In this document: positions 24,735 through 35,800 of the stretch, one piece after another
How positions within the stretch are numbered: the first letter of the stretch is position 1
How the letters are laid out: every line of letters starts with the position of its first letter
NCBI GenBank assembly: GCA_918807975.1
Contig: OU964932.1
Coordinates: 9,920,001-9,984,000 of the forward strand
Source of the DNA: Aplidium turbinatum
Taxonomy: Eukaryota; Chordata; Ascidiacea; Aplousobranchia; Polyclinidae
DNA length: 64,000 bases
Direction of reading: 5' to 3'
Translations under genes and position numbers: made by a program
The notes under the pieces: generated by a model
Database searches by the model: none
Told to the model about the DNA's origin: nothing
Seen by the model: only the letters and a program-made list of their open reading frames with translations

Positions 24735-24751
24735 CTAGAGCCTAACAGAAA

Positions 24752-25130
24752 CTACAATTGGATTTACTTCCTGACAGCGAAGACGAGCAAGCTTCCACTG
24801 ACAGCAATACAGCAATTCCACCCTTGCTGAAAGCAAATTTGATCCTGCTATTTTACCTCGTCAACTTTTTGCTCAAAGAGAACTCAATGACTTGGCAAGG
24901 GATTTAAATTTATCAAACGAATCTTCTGAGTTACTGGCTTCAAGACTCAAAGAAAAAAATATGGTTACAAAGAAAAAATACTTTCCCGATAATCTTGGCG
25001 ATTTGAGTCACGAGCAAGGGAGGCGATTCCATCAAGACATTAGTGAGATAGAAGTCAGATATCAAGGGAGACGGGATGCTTCCATGCTAGCTGACTAATG
25101 CTGGTCTATTAAACGCAATGATGCTTTTGC
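24752..25130 (+). pseudogene. decayed fragment of a widespread invertebrate repeat ORF
   Basis: The plus strand reads PRQLFAQRELNDLARDLNLS and SELLASRLKEKN, followed by DLSHEQGRRFHQDISEIEV and YQGRRDASMLADYCW-like residues. This matches, by memory, a multi-copy ORF of unknown function in cnidarians and arthropods with the hallmark EHGERFHQDI and MLADYCW. The middle of that protein is not present here and the copy is broken. It directly follows the target duplication of the hAT at 23881-24734. Its mobile nature is inferred from copy number in other genomes. Confidence 0.5.
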
Positions 25131-26457
25131 AGGTCACTCTCGTAGACAAGGCCTATGAGAGGGGGGTACGGAGGGTACGGTGTACTCTTGAGGGCCCAAG
25201 CCTGTGTTTGTTGGGGGGCCCGAAATTGTTTTGAAAAATGTTTGGTTAAAACCATCCTAAACGACTGATTTCAAGCATAAAAGTTGTTATTCTTTAGTCC
25301 TGGGGGGCCCGTAATCTAGCAAAAGGGCCTAGAAAGGTAATTGAGTGCTTTGCAAGCAAATTAGGGGCCTAAAGTGGTAATTTAATGCTTTACGTGCAAA
25401 AATGTTCTGTTAAAATCACCCTAAATTAAATCATAAACGTTAGTTATTCTCCTGTCGGGGGGGAGGGAGGGTCATAGTGTAGCAAAAGCTGGTTTGAGAA
25501 AAACTCGGGAAAAAGCCCGGTGTTTTTTGTGTTTTTAAAAAAAAAACTATTTGCCTAGTTTCACCCTTATTTCACTTCAAAATGAATTTCGGAGTTAGAG
25601 CAGGAGCCGAATGCTTTCGGAGCAGGACCGAAGTAAAAAAAAGTGACATAATTCTCTCGTTCTCCTCTGCTAGTGCTGGGCATGTGGTGAGCGTTTTCGA
25701 CACCACATATAGTGTCCTCTTTAGAAATAATTATAAGCTACATCTAAGAGAAATAAAAAAATGAATTTAAAAATTTTACATTAAAGATGTAGGCTACAAG
25801 CGACACCTCTCAACAGCACCATCAACAACTGACATACGAATTCAATGCAGGGTACACAAATTGGCGAGGGACAGATCACATGATATGCACAACACAAAAT
25901 AATAGTTTTATTGCAGCCTGATGCTATTATTGCGCACAGATGTCCAATTCTGCAGTAAAATTTTGTGTGGTGTGCAATACGCCTAAGCAAACATCACACT
26001 TTTTGCTCAAGACAAAGGTGGCCGGAGTGAGAAGGGGGCCAGGAATGACTCTTCGTACCTCTAGTGAAAATTTCTCTCAGAGGCCCTGCTCGTAGATCTC
26101 TTAAGCGCAAGTTCATGGCAGACACTTAAGCAAGGTGAAGCTACCATACCTATTAATCCTATGTTTGTGTGTACGTTTTTAATTTCTTTGTTAGCTTGCT
26201 GAAATTGGTTTATGTCTTTTGACAATATATTTGACTTGTGAATAGATTTCACATCAGCAATTATGCATAAGTGCACTCATGCAGTGGAACCACCGTAACT
26301 AGAAAACTGCTGCATTTTCGAAATCAGCGACCACAAATTAACTAAAAACAGTTGAAACATCTTCTGCACCACAATTTTTTTGTGGGCTAGTGTGATTGAT
26401 TTAGCCTATACTGCAAAGTTCAAGTCCAGTGTCACCGGGTATGACACGTTGGCTACT
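25131..26457. other. noncoding with G-rich patches
   Basis: 25140-25480 has repeated GGGGGGCCCG and GGGCCTA-like blocks (25211-25222, 25302-25314, 25456-25471), probably old hAT debris. Beyond that nothing recognised; the open frames have no features. Confidence 0.4.
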
Positions 26458-26547
26458 GCCCAGACAGTAAAATCAGTCATTTTTACATTGATTCAACGTC
26501 TACCGACGTTGAATCAATGTAAAAGTGATAAATTTTCCTATCTGGGT
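26458..26547. mobile_element. palindromic MITE, CCCAGACAGYAAAATC family
   Basis: A 90-bp near-perfect palindrome: CCCAGACAGTAAAATCAGTC ... TACATTGATTCAACGT|CTACCG|ACGTTGAATCAATGTA ... TATCTGGG. It would fold into one hairpin. The longest-armed copy of the family in the window. Confidence 0.86.
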
Positions 26548-28018
26548 GGTGATTTAAGGTCGTCAATCTCAATTCGAGCTTTGTTAAAACAAGCAATTGT
26601 CCTGTTGTAGAAGGGAACAATATGGGAAGTGACAAAAACAACAACGGCACGAGCTGGCAACGATTCAGTCACAGAACGTTTATCTTAATCAAGTGGAAAG
26701 TACAAATCTATTTATTTATTGGTCAGCCAAGAACAGCGGACCCCAACTTTCTTTTTCGGATCGGTTTTAAAATGAAAATAGTGTCGCGGATCGGCAATAG
26801 GAAAAACCAAGTTTGACATTCAGGGGCTACTCATCGGACTGATTGTGTTATAGTATATCGGCTTAAACACACTTTTTCAGCAAAATTTGTAAAATGGAAT
26901 AGACAATGGTAAAATTCAAGGTCGGAAAAACAAACTAGTTTAGCAGGGTTCTGGAAGGATTGCTCCAAGAAAATTTTGATTAATATTTGACGTTGTTTTG
27001 ATCGTTTTTGGTGCATTTCTCAGCACAATGAGGATTTTTTTGGACGCATGCCTTGTATTTGACCAATGTCATCAAATTGAAACTGAACTTGTTTAAAAGT
27101 TTGAGTGACAAGTTTAATATCTTGGTTTTGAGAGGCTCTTAAAACTTCACCGGTAGCCTACCAATCTTTAAGTCATCTGCTGAAGCCAATGCAATTTGAT
27201 AGGTTAATAACATTGTTAATGGCATTGAACAAGTAAAAAAACTGCAAAAATGTAGAACATTCAAGTTTTTTATTTTGGAGGGAAGCACCCTACTACGTCA
27301 CCAAGTGCCCTCTTTGGATCCGTTACTGTTTTAATAGATATACGAGTAAAAAGAAATAGGCCTATTCATCTGTACGTATTTTGTGCATGTCTGCAATTGT
27401 TTCCACTGTAATCAATTTAGCCTACACCATGGCTAAGGACATACTTTCAATCAACGTGAACTCTTGACGGCCATTTTGGACGTATGTTCTCGCGACCCGT
27501 CGTTTGGGGACCTCTGAATGTATTATTTCACTCACAAGAAATAAGTCGCTTTTGCTCACAAATGAATCCGGTTTAATATAGGCCAGCGAAAGAGTGGAAT
27601 TTATAGTTTTCTGCTTCATAACAGCTTAGGCGTTGCGTTTTTAAGAATATCGGTGTGCTACAAGACACGGGTAGGGCATTTTCAAAATAGGTATTTATAC
27701 TGTAGGTGCAAAGCTTACTCACCTCACTTATTGTTCAAATTCCACTTTTTTCACACAAAATATACGCAAAGAAGTGGCCAAGTTGTCCATGTCTGCAGGA
27801 TTGACGTAGATAAATCAGACTGGAAATTACATCCAAGCTTTGCGCTTTAAAGTGTTGTGAAACTGCGTGTTTTTTTATCTATTTGCTAGACTTACCCTAC
27901 AGTTAAGTTAGACCAGTGGTTTTCATACGCACACAAAAGAATTTCAGAATCTATCGTCGTGATCAATAAACATTTCTAAAATTTTAAAATAATCGCATTT
28001 TAGCCACGTAATGACTGC
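26548..28018. other. noncoding, nothing recognised
   Basis: AT-rich. CAGCGGACCCCAACTTTC at about 26733 resembles a hAT end, without partner. No gene supported. Confidence 0.45.
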
Positions 28019-28140
28019 ACTGTATGATTGGCGCTGCGGACAAGGCGTTGGCTTCCAAATAGTGCAAACCTAGTTCGACTCCCGGCTTAAGCTGGTTGTT
28101 GAAAGCACTGCTCACCTATTCTATACGTGGGGTGTAATAA
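28019..28140 (+). mobile_element. tRNA-like SINE head, distinct family
   Basis: GGCGCTGCGGACAAGGCGTTGG followed 30 bases later by AGTTCGACTCCC gives A-box and B-box like blocks at tRNA spacing. The stems do not close well enough for a functional tRNA, so a tRNA-derived SINE or tRNA pseudogene is more likely. The 3' limit is unclear. Confidence 0.4.
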
Positions 28141-28780
28141 ACTAGATTGGCATAATTGCTGAAGGAAAGGCGACCGAGAGAAAGGAACTGGCCAGTGGCC
28201 ACCCTACTCTACTCAGAGCAGAAGGCTTTGTACAATGAGAACCTTACCTCATACCCGACACTTGATTCAAGCATGGGATCACCACTTAACGAAAGATACA
28301 AAAATCAATGGCGTCAATAACTTGGTCGGCGTTGCTGACGAAATCAAGTAGCTTGAAAACGACTTTAGCCATATTAAGTAATAACTGAAAGTTTTATTTC
28401 ATTCTGTAATCGACAAAAAGCACAATGCCTATTAATTGCTATTAATATAATTAGGGTATAAAATAAAGGCTGATAAGTCGTTTGTAAACATTTAAAGGTA
28501 GAAAGAAAGGAACTTATTCATTTCAAACGCATAGCAGCAAACCAAACGACATGCATGGAGCATAAAATAAAACTTAAACTCCAGGTTATCTTAGCAGGAT
28601 CATCATGCTGCAATAAAATTTACATTAAAACGTAATATAATTTGAACCAAACACAAACGTAATAACAACTGGCGTAATATGAATGGGATAAACAAATTGG
28701 TGTTTATTACATTGTTTTTCAGATGATGAACTAACGTAAAATAGACCAACTTTTTCGGCTTTGAGAAATTGCAATGATTG
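28141..28780. other. noncoding, nothing recognised
   Basis: AT-rich; the first 120 bases may be SINE body. No gene. Confidence 0.4.
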
Positions 28781-28848
28781 CCCGCACAGCAAATTCCGTC
28801 ATTCTTACATTAATTCAACGTAAAAATTACGGGTTTTGCTGTCTGCGT
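28781..28848. mobile_element. palindromic MITE, CCCAGACAGYAAAATC family
   Basis: 68 bp: CCCGCACAGCAAATTCCGTC, then TTACATTAATTCAACG, then ATTACGGGTTTTGCTGTCTG. Same termini as 57301-57363 but a shortened right inner arm. Confidence 0.8.
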
Positions 28849-29198
28849 GGAAACACTTAAGCCCAAGATTAAGTGTTTTAAAAATATACTGCAACATTCA
28901 ATGCACAAAATATTATATAAAAGGTTTGGACCAGTAGTGCTTTGGATGGTGGAAAGCCTACAGCGTGAAAGTTCAAGAAAAATAGTTACAATTACTGCTG
29001 AAACTGCGTTAAAACGTCAGTTTGATCTAAATAGCAAAATCAGCAAGACAATAAGGTGAAACCGCGAGGGAAAAGCTAACTGACTTAAAGTAGTGTTGTA
29101 AATAAAATAACTGCATCAGAAAGCCTTCCTCGAAACAACATTGCAACCATAGCAGAGCATCGCTACTCAAAATTTTTTTTGAGAGCTCAGCTTTCGAA

Positions 29199-29286
29199 GA
29201 CAGAAAATCAGTCGCTTTTTACATTAAACATTTTACACGTCTACAGACATTGAACCAATGCAAAAAACGACTGATTTGCTATCTGA
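29199..29286. mobile_element. palindromic MITE, CCCAGACAGYAAAATC family, diverged
   Basis: GACAGAAAATCAGTCGCTTT to AACGACTGATTTGCTATCTG, with the inner ACGTCTACAGACATTGAA centre. Same plan as 26458-26547 with substitutions. Confidence 0.72.
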
Positions 29287-29824
29287 ATTAGCTTAGTAAC
29301 ATACGAAATGTTCGAAAACGCAAAAGCATTCACAATTTCTCAGCAAATCAATGCATGCGTAGTTTGCGTACCCTTTTTATACATCAAACGAAGTAGTTTG
29401 ACGTTCACAAAACAATAAAATGCATATCCTGGAAGCAAAAATGGATTTGGAGAAGATTAAGAAACTAAGGAAGACAAAAACGTCACATACGTTTGTTTTG
29501 GCCCTTTAGAATTTTAGATTAAAAATAACTTTACTGGCCATGATGACGTGAGCAATTCAAAAACAGCACCTGATAAATGACAAGTACATATATAAGCCCA
29601 AAAGATGTTGAAAAGCATGCCTTCACAATAAAAAAGTTACTTACAAGCTCTTGTTAGCTCACCCTAGGTTCAGTTCAACGATAACCAACCGGAACATCGA
29701 AATTACGCAGAAGCAGGGTAATTAAACCGCATCAACAAACTGCAGACTAATTTGAAGAATGTGTTTAAAATGAGAAGATTGTGCAGTTAAGCGAAATTAC
29801 CGCAAAGAGTTTTCTACAAACTTA
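29287..29824. other. noncoding 3' flank of the cysteine synthase gene
   Basis: AT-rich; expected to hold the 3' UTR of the minus-strand gene. TTTATT (AATAAA on the minus strand) occurs at 29412-29417 and 29628-29633, possible poly(A) signals. Confidence 0.35.
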
Positions 29825-32800
29825 TTACTCTATAAGAGAAAGTCTATGTTTCTCTGGCAAAATGTCGAGAAGACCTTTCGATTGCAGCCAGGATCTGCTG
29901 TACAACCGGGTGAAGTACCTTTGCCCTGTGTCACACAAGCAAGTCACCACAGTGTGGCCTGGTCCGAGTTTGCGGGCTACCTGAACAGCCGCCGAGACAT
30001 TCAGTCCTGAGGATGCCCCGACGTAAAATCCTTCTTCATGCAGTAGGCGAAAAGTCTGTGAAAATGTAAGCTTTTAAAAATAGTGTGGGTTCTTTTTTTG
30101 TATAATAGTGAATATATTATGTATCGGTATGTTCGCTTTGTTTATGTTACTCTTATCCTCGAATTTCAAGATTGGATTCCAGCAAAATTAAATTTCGTGA
30201 ATTATTTAATTTATTCTTTTGTGCGGCCCGACGGGGTATTGAACCCAGATCTATAGACTTAGATGAGGGCACTCTATCCACTCGGCCAGTGAAATGTCGA
30301 CTAAAACAAAGTTCACATTGAAATGCGTCGCACACAACATGAGACTTCCGAAACAAAATGTCTATCGAATTGAATGCAATGCTTTGCGTCCCACACCACT
30401 TTCTGTTGTAGCTAAACAATGAAACGTTACGTGAATATAACGCAAAGAATCCGAAAACCAATTAGAAGTTTTTATTTACGACTCACAATACCTAGAATGA
30501 TGTCACCTTACCATGGAAATAGCATCTTTATCCAACACACAAACAGCTCCATCAATAGGTGCTCCTTGCATGTTGGCAGTGACCCTTCCTTGGCCGATTC
30601 CTTCGGTCACAGACGAACCTTCACTTCGCTCCAGCTTGCCATTCGTGAACCAATGGTAAAGTACACTGCCCTGTTCGAAAAAACAACTTTTATTTTGGAC
30701 ATTCATAGATCATTGGCCTTCACTTGCACGGGAAGATAGAGAGTGGTTAATATGTTATACACTTGCTTCAGCACTCGATCTGCCAGATAACTATGGAAAT
30801 AACTCCATTTGAGAGTTTACACCAAAATAAAGAGGTATATCGAAAATAACTATAAAAAAAAGAAGAAACAATTGAGGTCATTACAACATTTCTTCAAAAC
30901 TTTAACAGAAAACTAAAAAGCGCTTAAGGTTATTTGTGACAGAAGCTGATACAGTGTGAAAGACGGTATTGTAACCAAGGCAGCAAAAATAGCAGCTTTT
31001 GCTAGCTGAAAAATACTATGTCTAGGGCCTGTTATATGACATGCACATTAAACAATCAAACAACATTGCAAAGCTGACAAACGAAAGGTTAAACAAATGT
31101 TGAATAATGTTGTTAAATGTTTCATAAACGTTACCTGGGGATCTGCAAGAATGGTTCGCACCTTTGGATTTTTGGTTTTCAAGAAAGCAGAGACACCTGA
31201 ACAAAGTCGACATGATCAAGGTGTGCGGACTGTTGCAGATCTAAGTTTTATCTCGTTGCTGAAGCGCTGCTGGTTTTATCCAGTTTTGATTTTAAGCCAA
31301 CATTAAATCAACGCTTAAGAAAAAAAATCATACACCAGGGTCATAAGTCCAAGGAGCTCTTGTTTAGAGCGAAAAGGGTCACATTTTAGAAAGTGATTGA
31401 GCAAGCCCTGGGTGCTTTCAATTTCCGTTCACGTTTCGCTTTAACACCAGCGGTCTGAGGCCTATTTATTTTAGTTGCACTAAAGAATGGCGAAGAGTTT
31501 TAGAGCTCTACAAGCTCGAATCTACATTTTCTAGCGAAGCATACAGCGTCGCTCGGTGAAAAAAGTAAAGTTTATGGATTTGGGGACCACCGTTTGATAA
31601 TGGCCGACTACGGTCTTGTACACCACTTACAGACTTAGGTTAACTCCTTATTCCAATGTGTACTGTATATAACCCAATAGCAAAAATACCTGCCATTGTC
31701 CCGCCCGTTCCACTACCAAAAGTAACAGCGTCTACTTTTCCATCTGAAATCAAAATTGTATCCAATGAATACGGGAAGAAGTGTTTTATATGGTCAATGA
31801 AATAATTTCGTAATGTTTTCGTAATGGCTTATGCTTAAGTAGTCAAACGTAAACGTAAAAAATCTTTTTTGAAATGAAACTTTTATTAAATACCAAGACT
31901 TGACTCACTGACGGATTTTCGTCACTTTTTGTGTCCGAGCGGTTGCCAAAAAGTATTTTCTCGACTGGGTGCCATTGAATGAAGAGTTGTCCGTTGCGGG
32001 GCTGTGGAGTCGGGCGAAAAATATACGACTCCGACTCGTCAGTTTACAACCGACCGATTCCAGTTTTAGCGTTTTTTTAATCTTGTCCTTTTTTTTTTTT
32101 TTTTAAATTTAAGTTTAGTTGTAATCAAAATTGAAACGGTGACTTTCACAAAAACTGACAAGAACAAACATTTCTATTTTCTGGTTAAGTTTTTGAATAA
32201 GGAGCAATATTTTGAAAAAAGATTGCAAACAATTTTTTTTATTGTTTATCGTTTTGTGTCAATTCGGAGTGTGCCCTTTTTTAACACTCCGGAAACGTTA
32301 AAATCATTCCAACTCTAACTCTCTGGTCCTTTGCGCAACTTTCATACTGAGGTTTGTGTCACAACAGAACAGGTCAATCGTAAACCGATTGTCATGCATA
32401 GGTTGTGCTGCAAATGCAAACAATATAGCATCAAAGGTTGGGTGCTTTGAAAAAAAATCTACTGTTAGTTGTCAAATATTGACCTCTGTGGCGGGCAAAA
32501 GTGGCTCTCTATATCGTTCCAACGTTTGATGACAAACAACTTTCGTAGTGCGAGCATTCATCTTGAAAAAAAGAACATGTCTGTGGTGTCTATATCTTAC
32601 CTGTTTGTCTCCATATCTCTGGACCGGTGGTTTCAACGTGAGCCTGCCGATTGGCTGTGTTGTCGAACTGGTTTGTCCAGACAGCGTTTGGTAACGACTC
32701 GGCAAATCTTCGCGCCTTATTAAACAAAAGCACTTGTATTTATTCGAAGACCATGATGAATACAGAAGGTAAACTTTCAACAAAAGAGATATCGCACTTT

Positions 32801-35800
32801 ATTTTATGGTAATAACAAGTCAATTTAAACACAGATTCTGAATAGACTGCAGGGACGGCGAAAAGCAAAAAATATTTTTTTTAAATAAAAATTATCAATA
32901 CATTATTCTAAAATTACTGCAAATCTCACTTGATGGTTGTAATTGTCAGGGTTATCAAATGGAACAGCAGGTACAGGCCGAACATCCGCTCCGAGTACAG
33001 CAAGAAGATCCATTTTTTCCTGAATATACAATTGGTCGATTGACAGCATAGAGCAAAATTAACGCATCAAAGCTAAATTAATTGGTTTATTTCTAGCAAA
33101 ACTTTTCTTTTTAGAGTTGATTTAACGTTTACACACATTAAGTCGAATGTAAAAAAGATGTATTTTGTTACCTGGCTTGACTAACATAACATAAAAGTCT
33201 CAAATTGAAATATACAGAAGTCCTACTTGATCAAACTATAGAGCAACAACCAGTCTTGATATTTGACCAGTGTCTGCCAACGCTATGTCTTTGCTACGTT
33301 TGCAAATCATTTGTCAACGTGTCAAGCACGAAAAATTGTCATAACATACGCGATGAAGACCAGTCAATGAAAGGAAGTGTGACAGAATCTTGCGCAGTCT
33401 AAAGCGTACATGAACAACTGCTCGGATGACAAACCACATGTTTATCGCTGACAAGGTAACCCCAAATTGAAAAAAAAACACTAACCACACAAACTGCAGA
33501 TGTAACATTTCAATTAATATTATTAACATGTTGTATAGGCTAAGCATTGCAAAGTTGTATTGAGTCCTGTTGAAATTTGATGCAGAAAAAATATCGCTGA
33601 AATAAAAAAGTATTTTCTTTAAATGCTAAAAAATAGACTAATCTTCATGCAAAGTCATTGTGATAGGCTATAACAGATATCACAATGACTCTGCATGAAG
33701 ATTAGCCTATTTTTTTGCAAAAACAAAGAGCTTCGGAATGCCAATAAAATGCCCCTATCACTAAAATCATAATTAGTAAACTGCAATGTGCTTGATGTCA
33801 TTTTAATTCAAATTGGTTGGTTTTGAATTTTTATCCTCGAACTGACAAAGCCTTGATGTTATTCCTGGTTGTTTTGCACACTTGTATGGGCTTTTGACGC
33901 AGGGCCGGTTATTGAGATTGGGAGAGTAAAGCTTCCGATTGTTGAAGTGTTGTTGCCGGGAAATTACTCCATCCACTTGGGGCCTCTGAATGAGAGCAGT
34001 CCTGAAGTGTGCTGCTCAAGCGAACACCCCAAGAGCCGAACCAGCGCCGCATGATCTTGAATGAGTGCTTAACCACTGAGCTAAGTTAAAGACAAACACA
34101 TAATCATAATGTCATTAATGAATGCAAACAAATAGTGACAGCAACTAGCCTACTGTTCTCACAAAAAATACCTGTGATTGTGTGTCAGGCATATAAATGA
34201 CACATTTGTAGCCAAGTGCATTGCATATATGAACTAATCCAATGCCGGTATTTCCAGCCGTTCCTTCAACCACCGTTCCACCAGGAGCTATCAGACCTTT
34301 CTTTTGAGCATCACGAACGAGATAAAGAGCAGCTCGATCTTTCACAGAACCACCAGGGTTTAGGAACTCAGCTTTGGCCAAAATATTGCATCCTAAACAA
34401 AAGGAGTGGCATGATTAGACATCTTTTTTTATGATTGGTAAAGGATTCATCAGAAAATTACCGGTTTAACATTGTTGAGAAAAAGCATTTGTTCTGCTTT
34501 TCTCAAAAAACATTAGCATTTTGAAAAGAAAATTAAGCTGGTATTGTGTCAAATTGAAGTTATGAATGTTTTTTGGTATAAAAAAAATATAATAATAAGT
34601 CTACAATACCATAAATATAATTTTGACAGTTTTGGCTTAAAATGACAGCCATGTGCAAAAAGGGTCTGCTACTATTCGGTGAGTCCAATTCGGTGAGTCC
34701 GATTCGGTGAGAGCCTTTTCGGTGAGAGCCTTTTTTGGAGAGTTCCCAATTCGGTGATGTTTTGAAATTAATTTTGAAAATTATCAGCTACCGTAGCCTA
34801 ATTATCCTTGCCACTTTTACATCGTTTTAACGTCGCTAAACGTTGAAATAAGACCCTAACCCTAAAACGGCAATGATAATTAGGCTACGGTACCCAATAA
34901 TTTAAAAAAAAAATTACCGAATAGGGCTCTCACCGAATACGGAACTCACCGAAACGGTCCATTCCGTGCAAAAAAGCTATTGTATTGGTAACTTGCATAT
35001 GGGTATCATTTTAATATTGTTGTAAAAATTAGCTTTTGTGTGAACTTGTTATAGTGTATAGTTTCATATTATAAACTAAGAACATTTTATATACCTGTTT
35101 CCTTGCTGACATTCTCCAACTTAATTAGTGGTGTGCTAAAAGCAAAAGTACAAATTATGAGTATATATGGAATAAATAATTAAACTATACAAGAAATGCA
35201 TTACTTGGTAAAAGCGCATTTCTTGCACAATCCACATAAACGCTTTCAACTTACAAAATTAAAAAAAAAATTCCAGTTGTTACACTTGTCTAGTTCTTGC
35301 TAAGAAAATGTGTTTGTTTGTAAAATGAGCTGGAAGGTAATAAACACCAAAACATATATACAGCAACAACTTAGGGGAGCACGTCTTTTCGGTGTGGACA
35401 ATTAGGTGCCGGTCATATAGGTGCGCACAGTGTGGCGTCAGCATATTTAGGTGCGGAGCACTGTGGCGCCCAGCCATTGAGGTGCTATTCCTAATAAAGT
35501 CTGCAGATTATATCAGCTTGGTAGGTAGGGCAATGCTTTTCAAAGAACATATTGAATTGAACAGAAAAATATAGTGCTTTGTTAATGCGCCAGTGTTGGC
35601 TTATATGTAGGGCAATAAGCTACCTGATCTCAACAAAACGTGTATTGCTGTCGAGTAGAAGTTGCCGGTTTAAAGACCGCGCAACTTTGTGCAATCTGTT
35701 ATCTTTAATAATTACTTCTCTTTGGGATTACTTCTTCTACTATCACATAGTTATTATTTGACTTAACTAAAAGTGAACTCAGTGATGTTTGAAACTTCAA

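Noticed and set aside
30206-30300. Functional tRNA gene
   Set aside because: A and B boxes are present but the acceptor stem does not pair; better explained as a SINE head or pseudogene.
30153-30739. Open frames on both strands near 30.2-30.7 kb
   Set aside because: They overlap the real exon 30512-30670 and its introns in other frames.
31996-32330. hAT element with GGGGCTGTGGAGTCGGGCG terminus
   Set aside because: The left end resembles a known hAT terminus, but the right end (CCAACTCTAACTC near 32312) is weak and no target duplication was found.
34145-34171. Extension of the cysteine synthase exon to 34145
   Set aside because: The reading after DTQSQ leaves the family; a GTATTT donor at 34166-34171 and a good match in the next exon show splicing.
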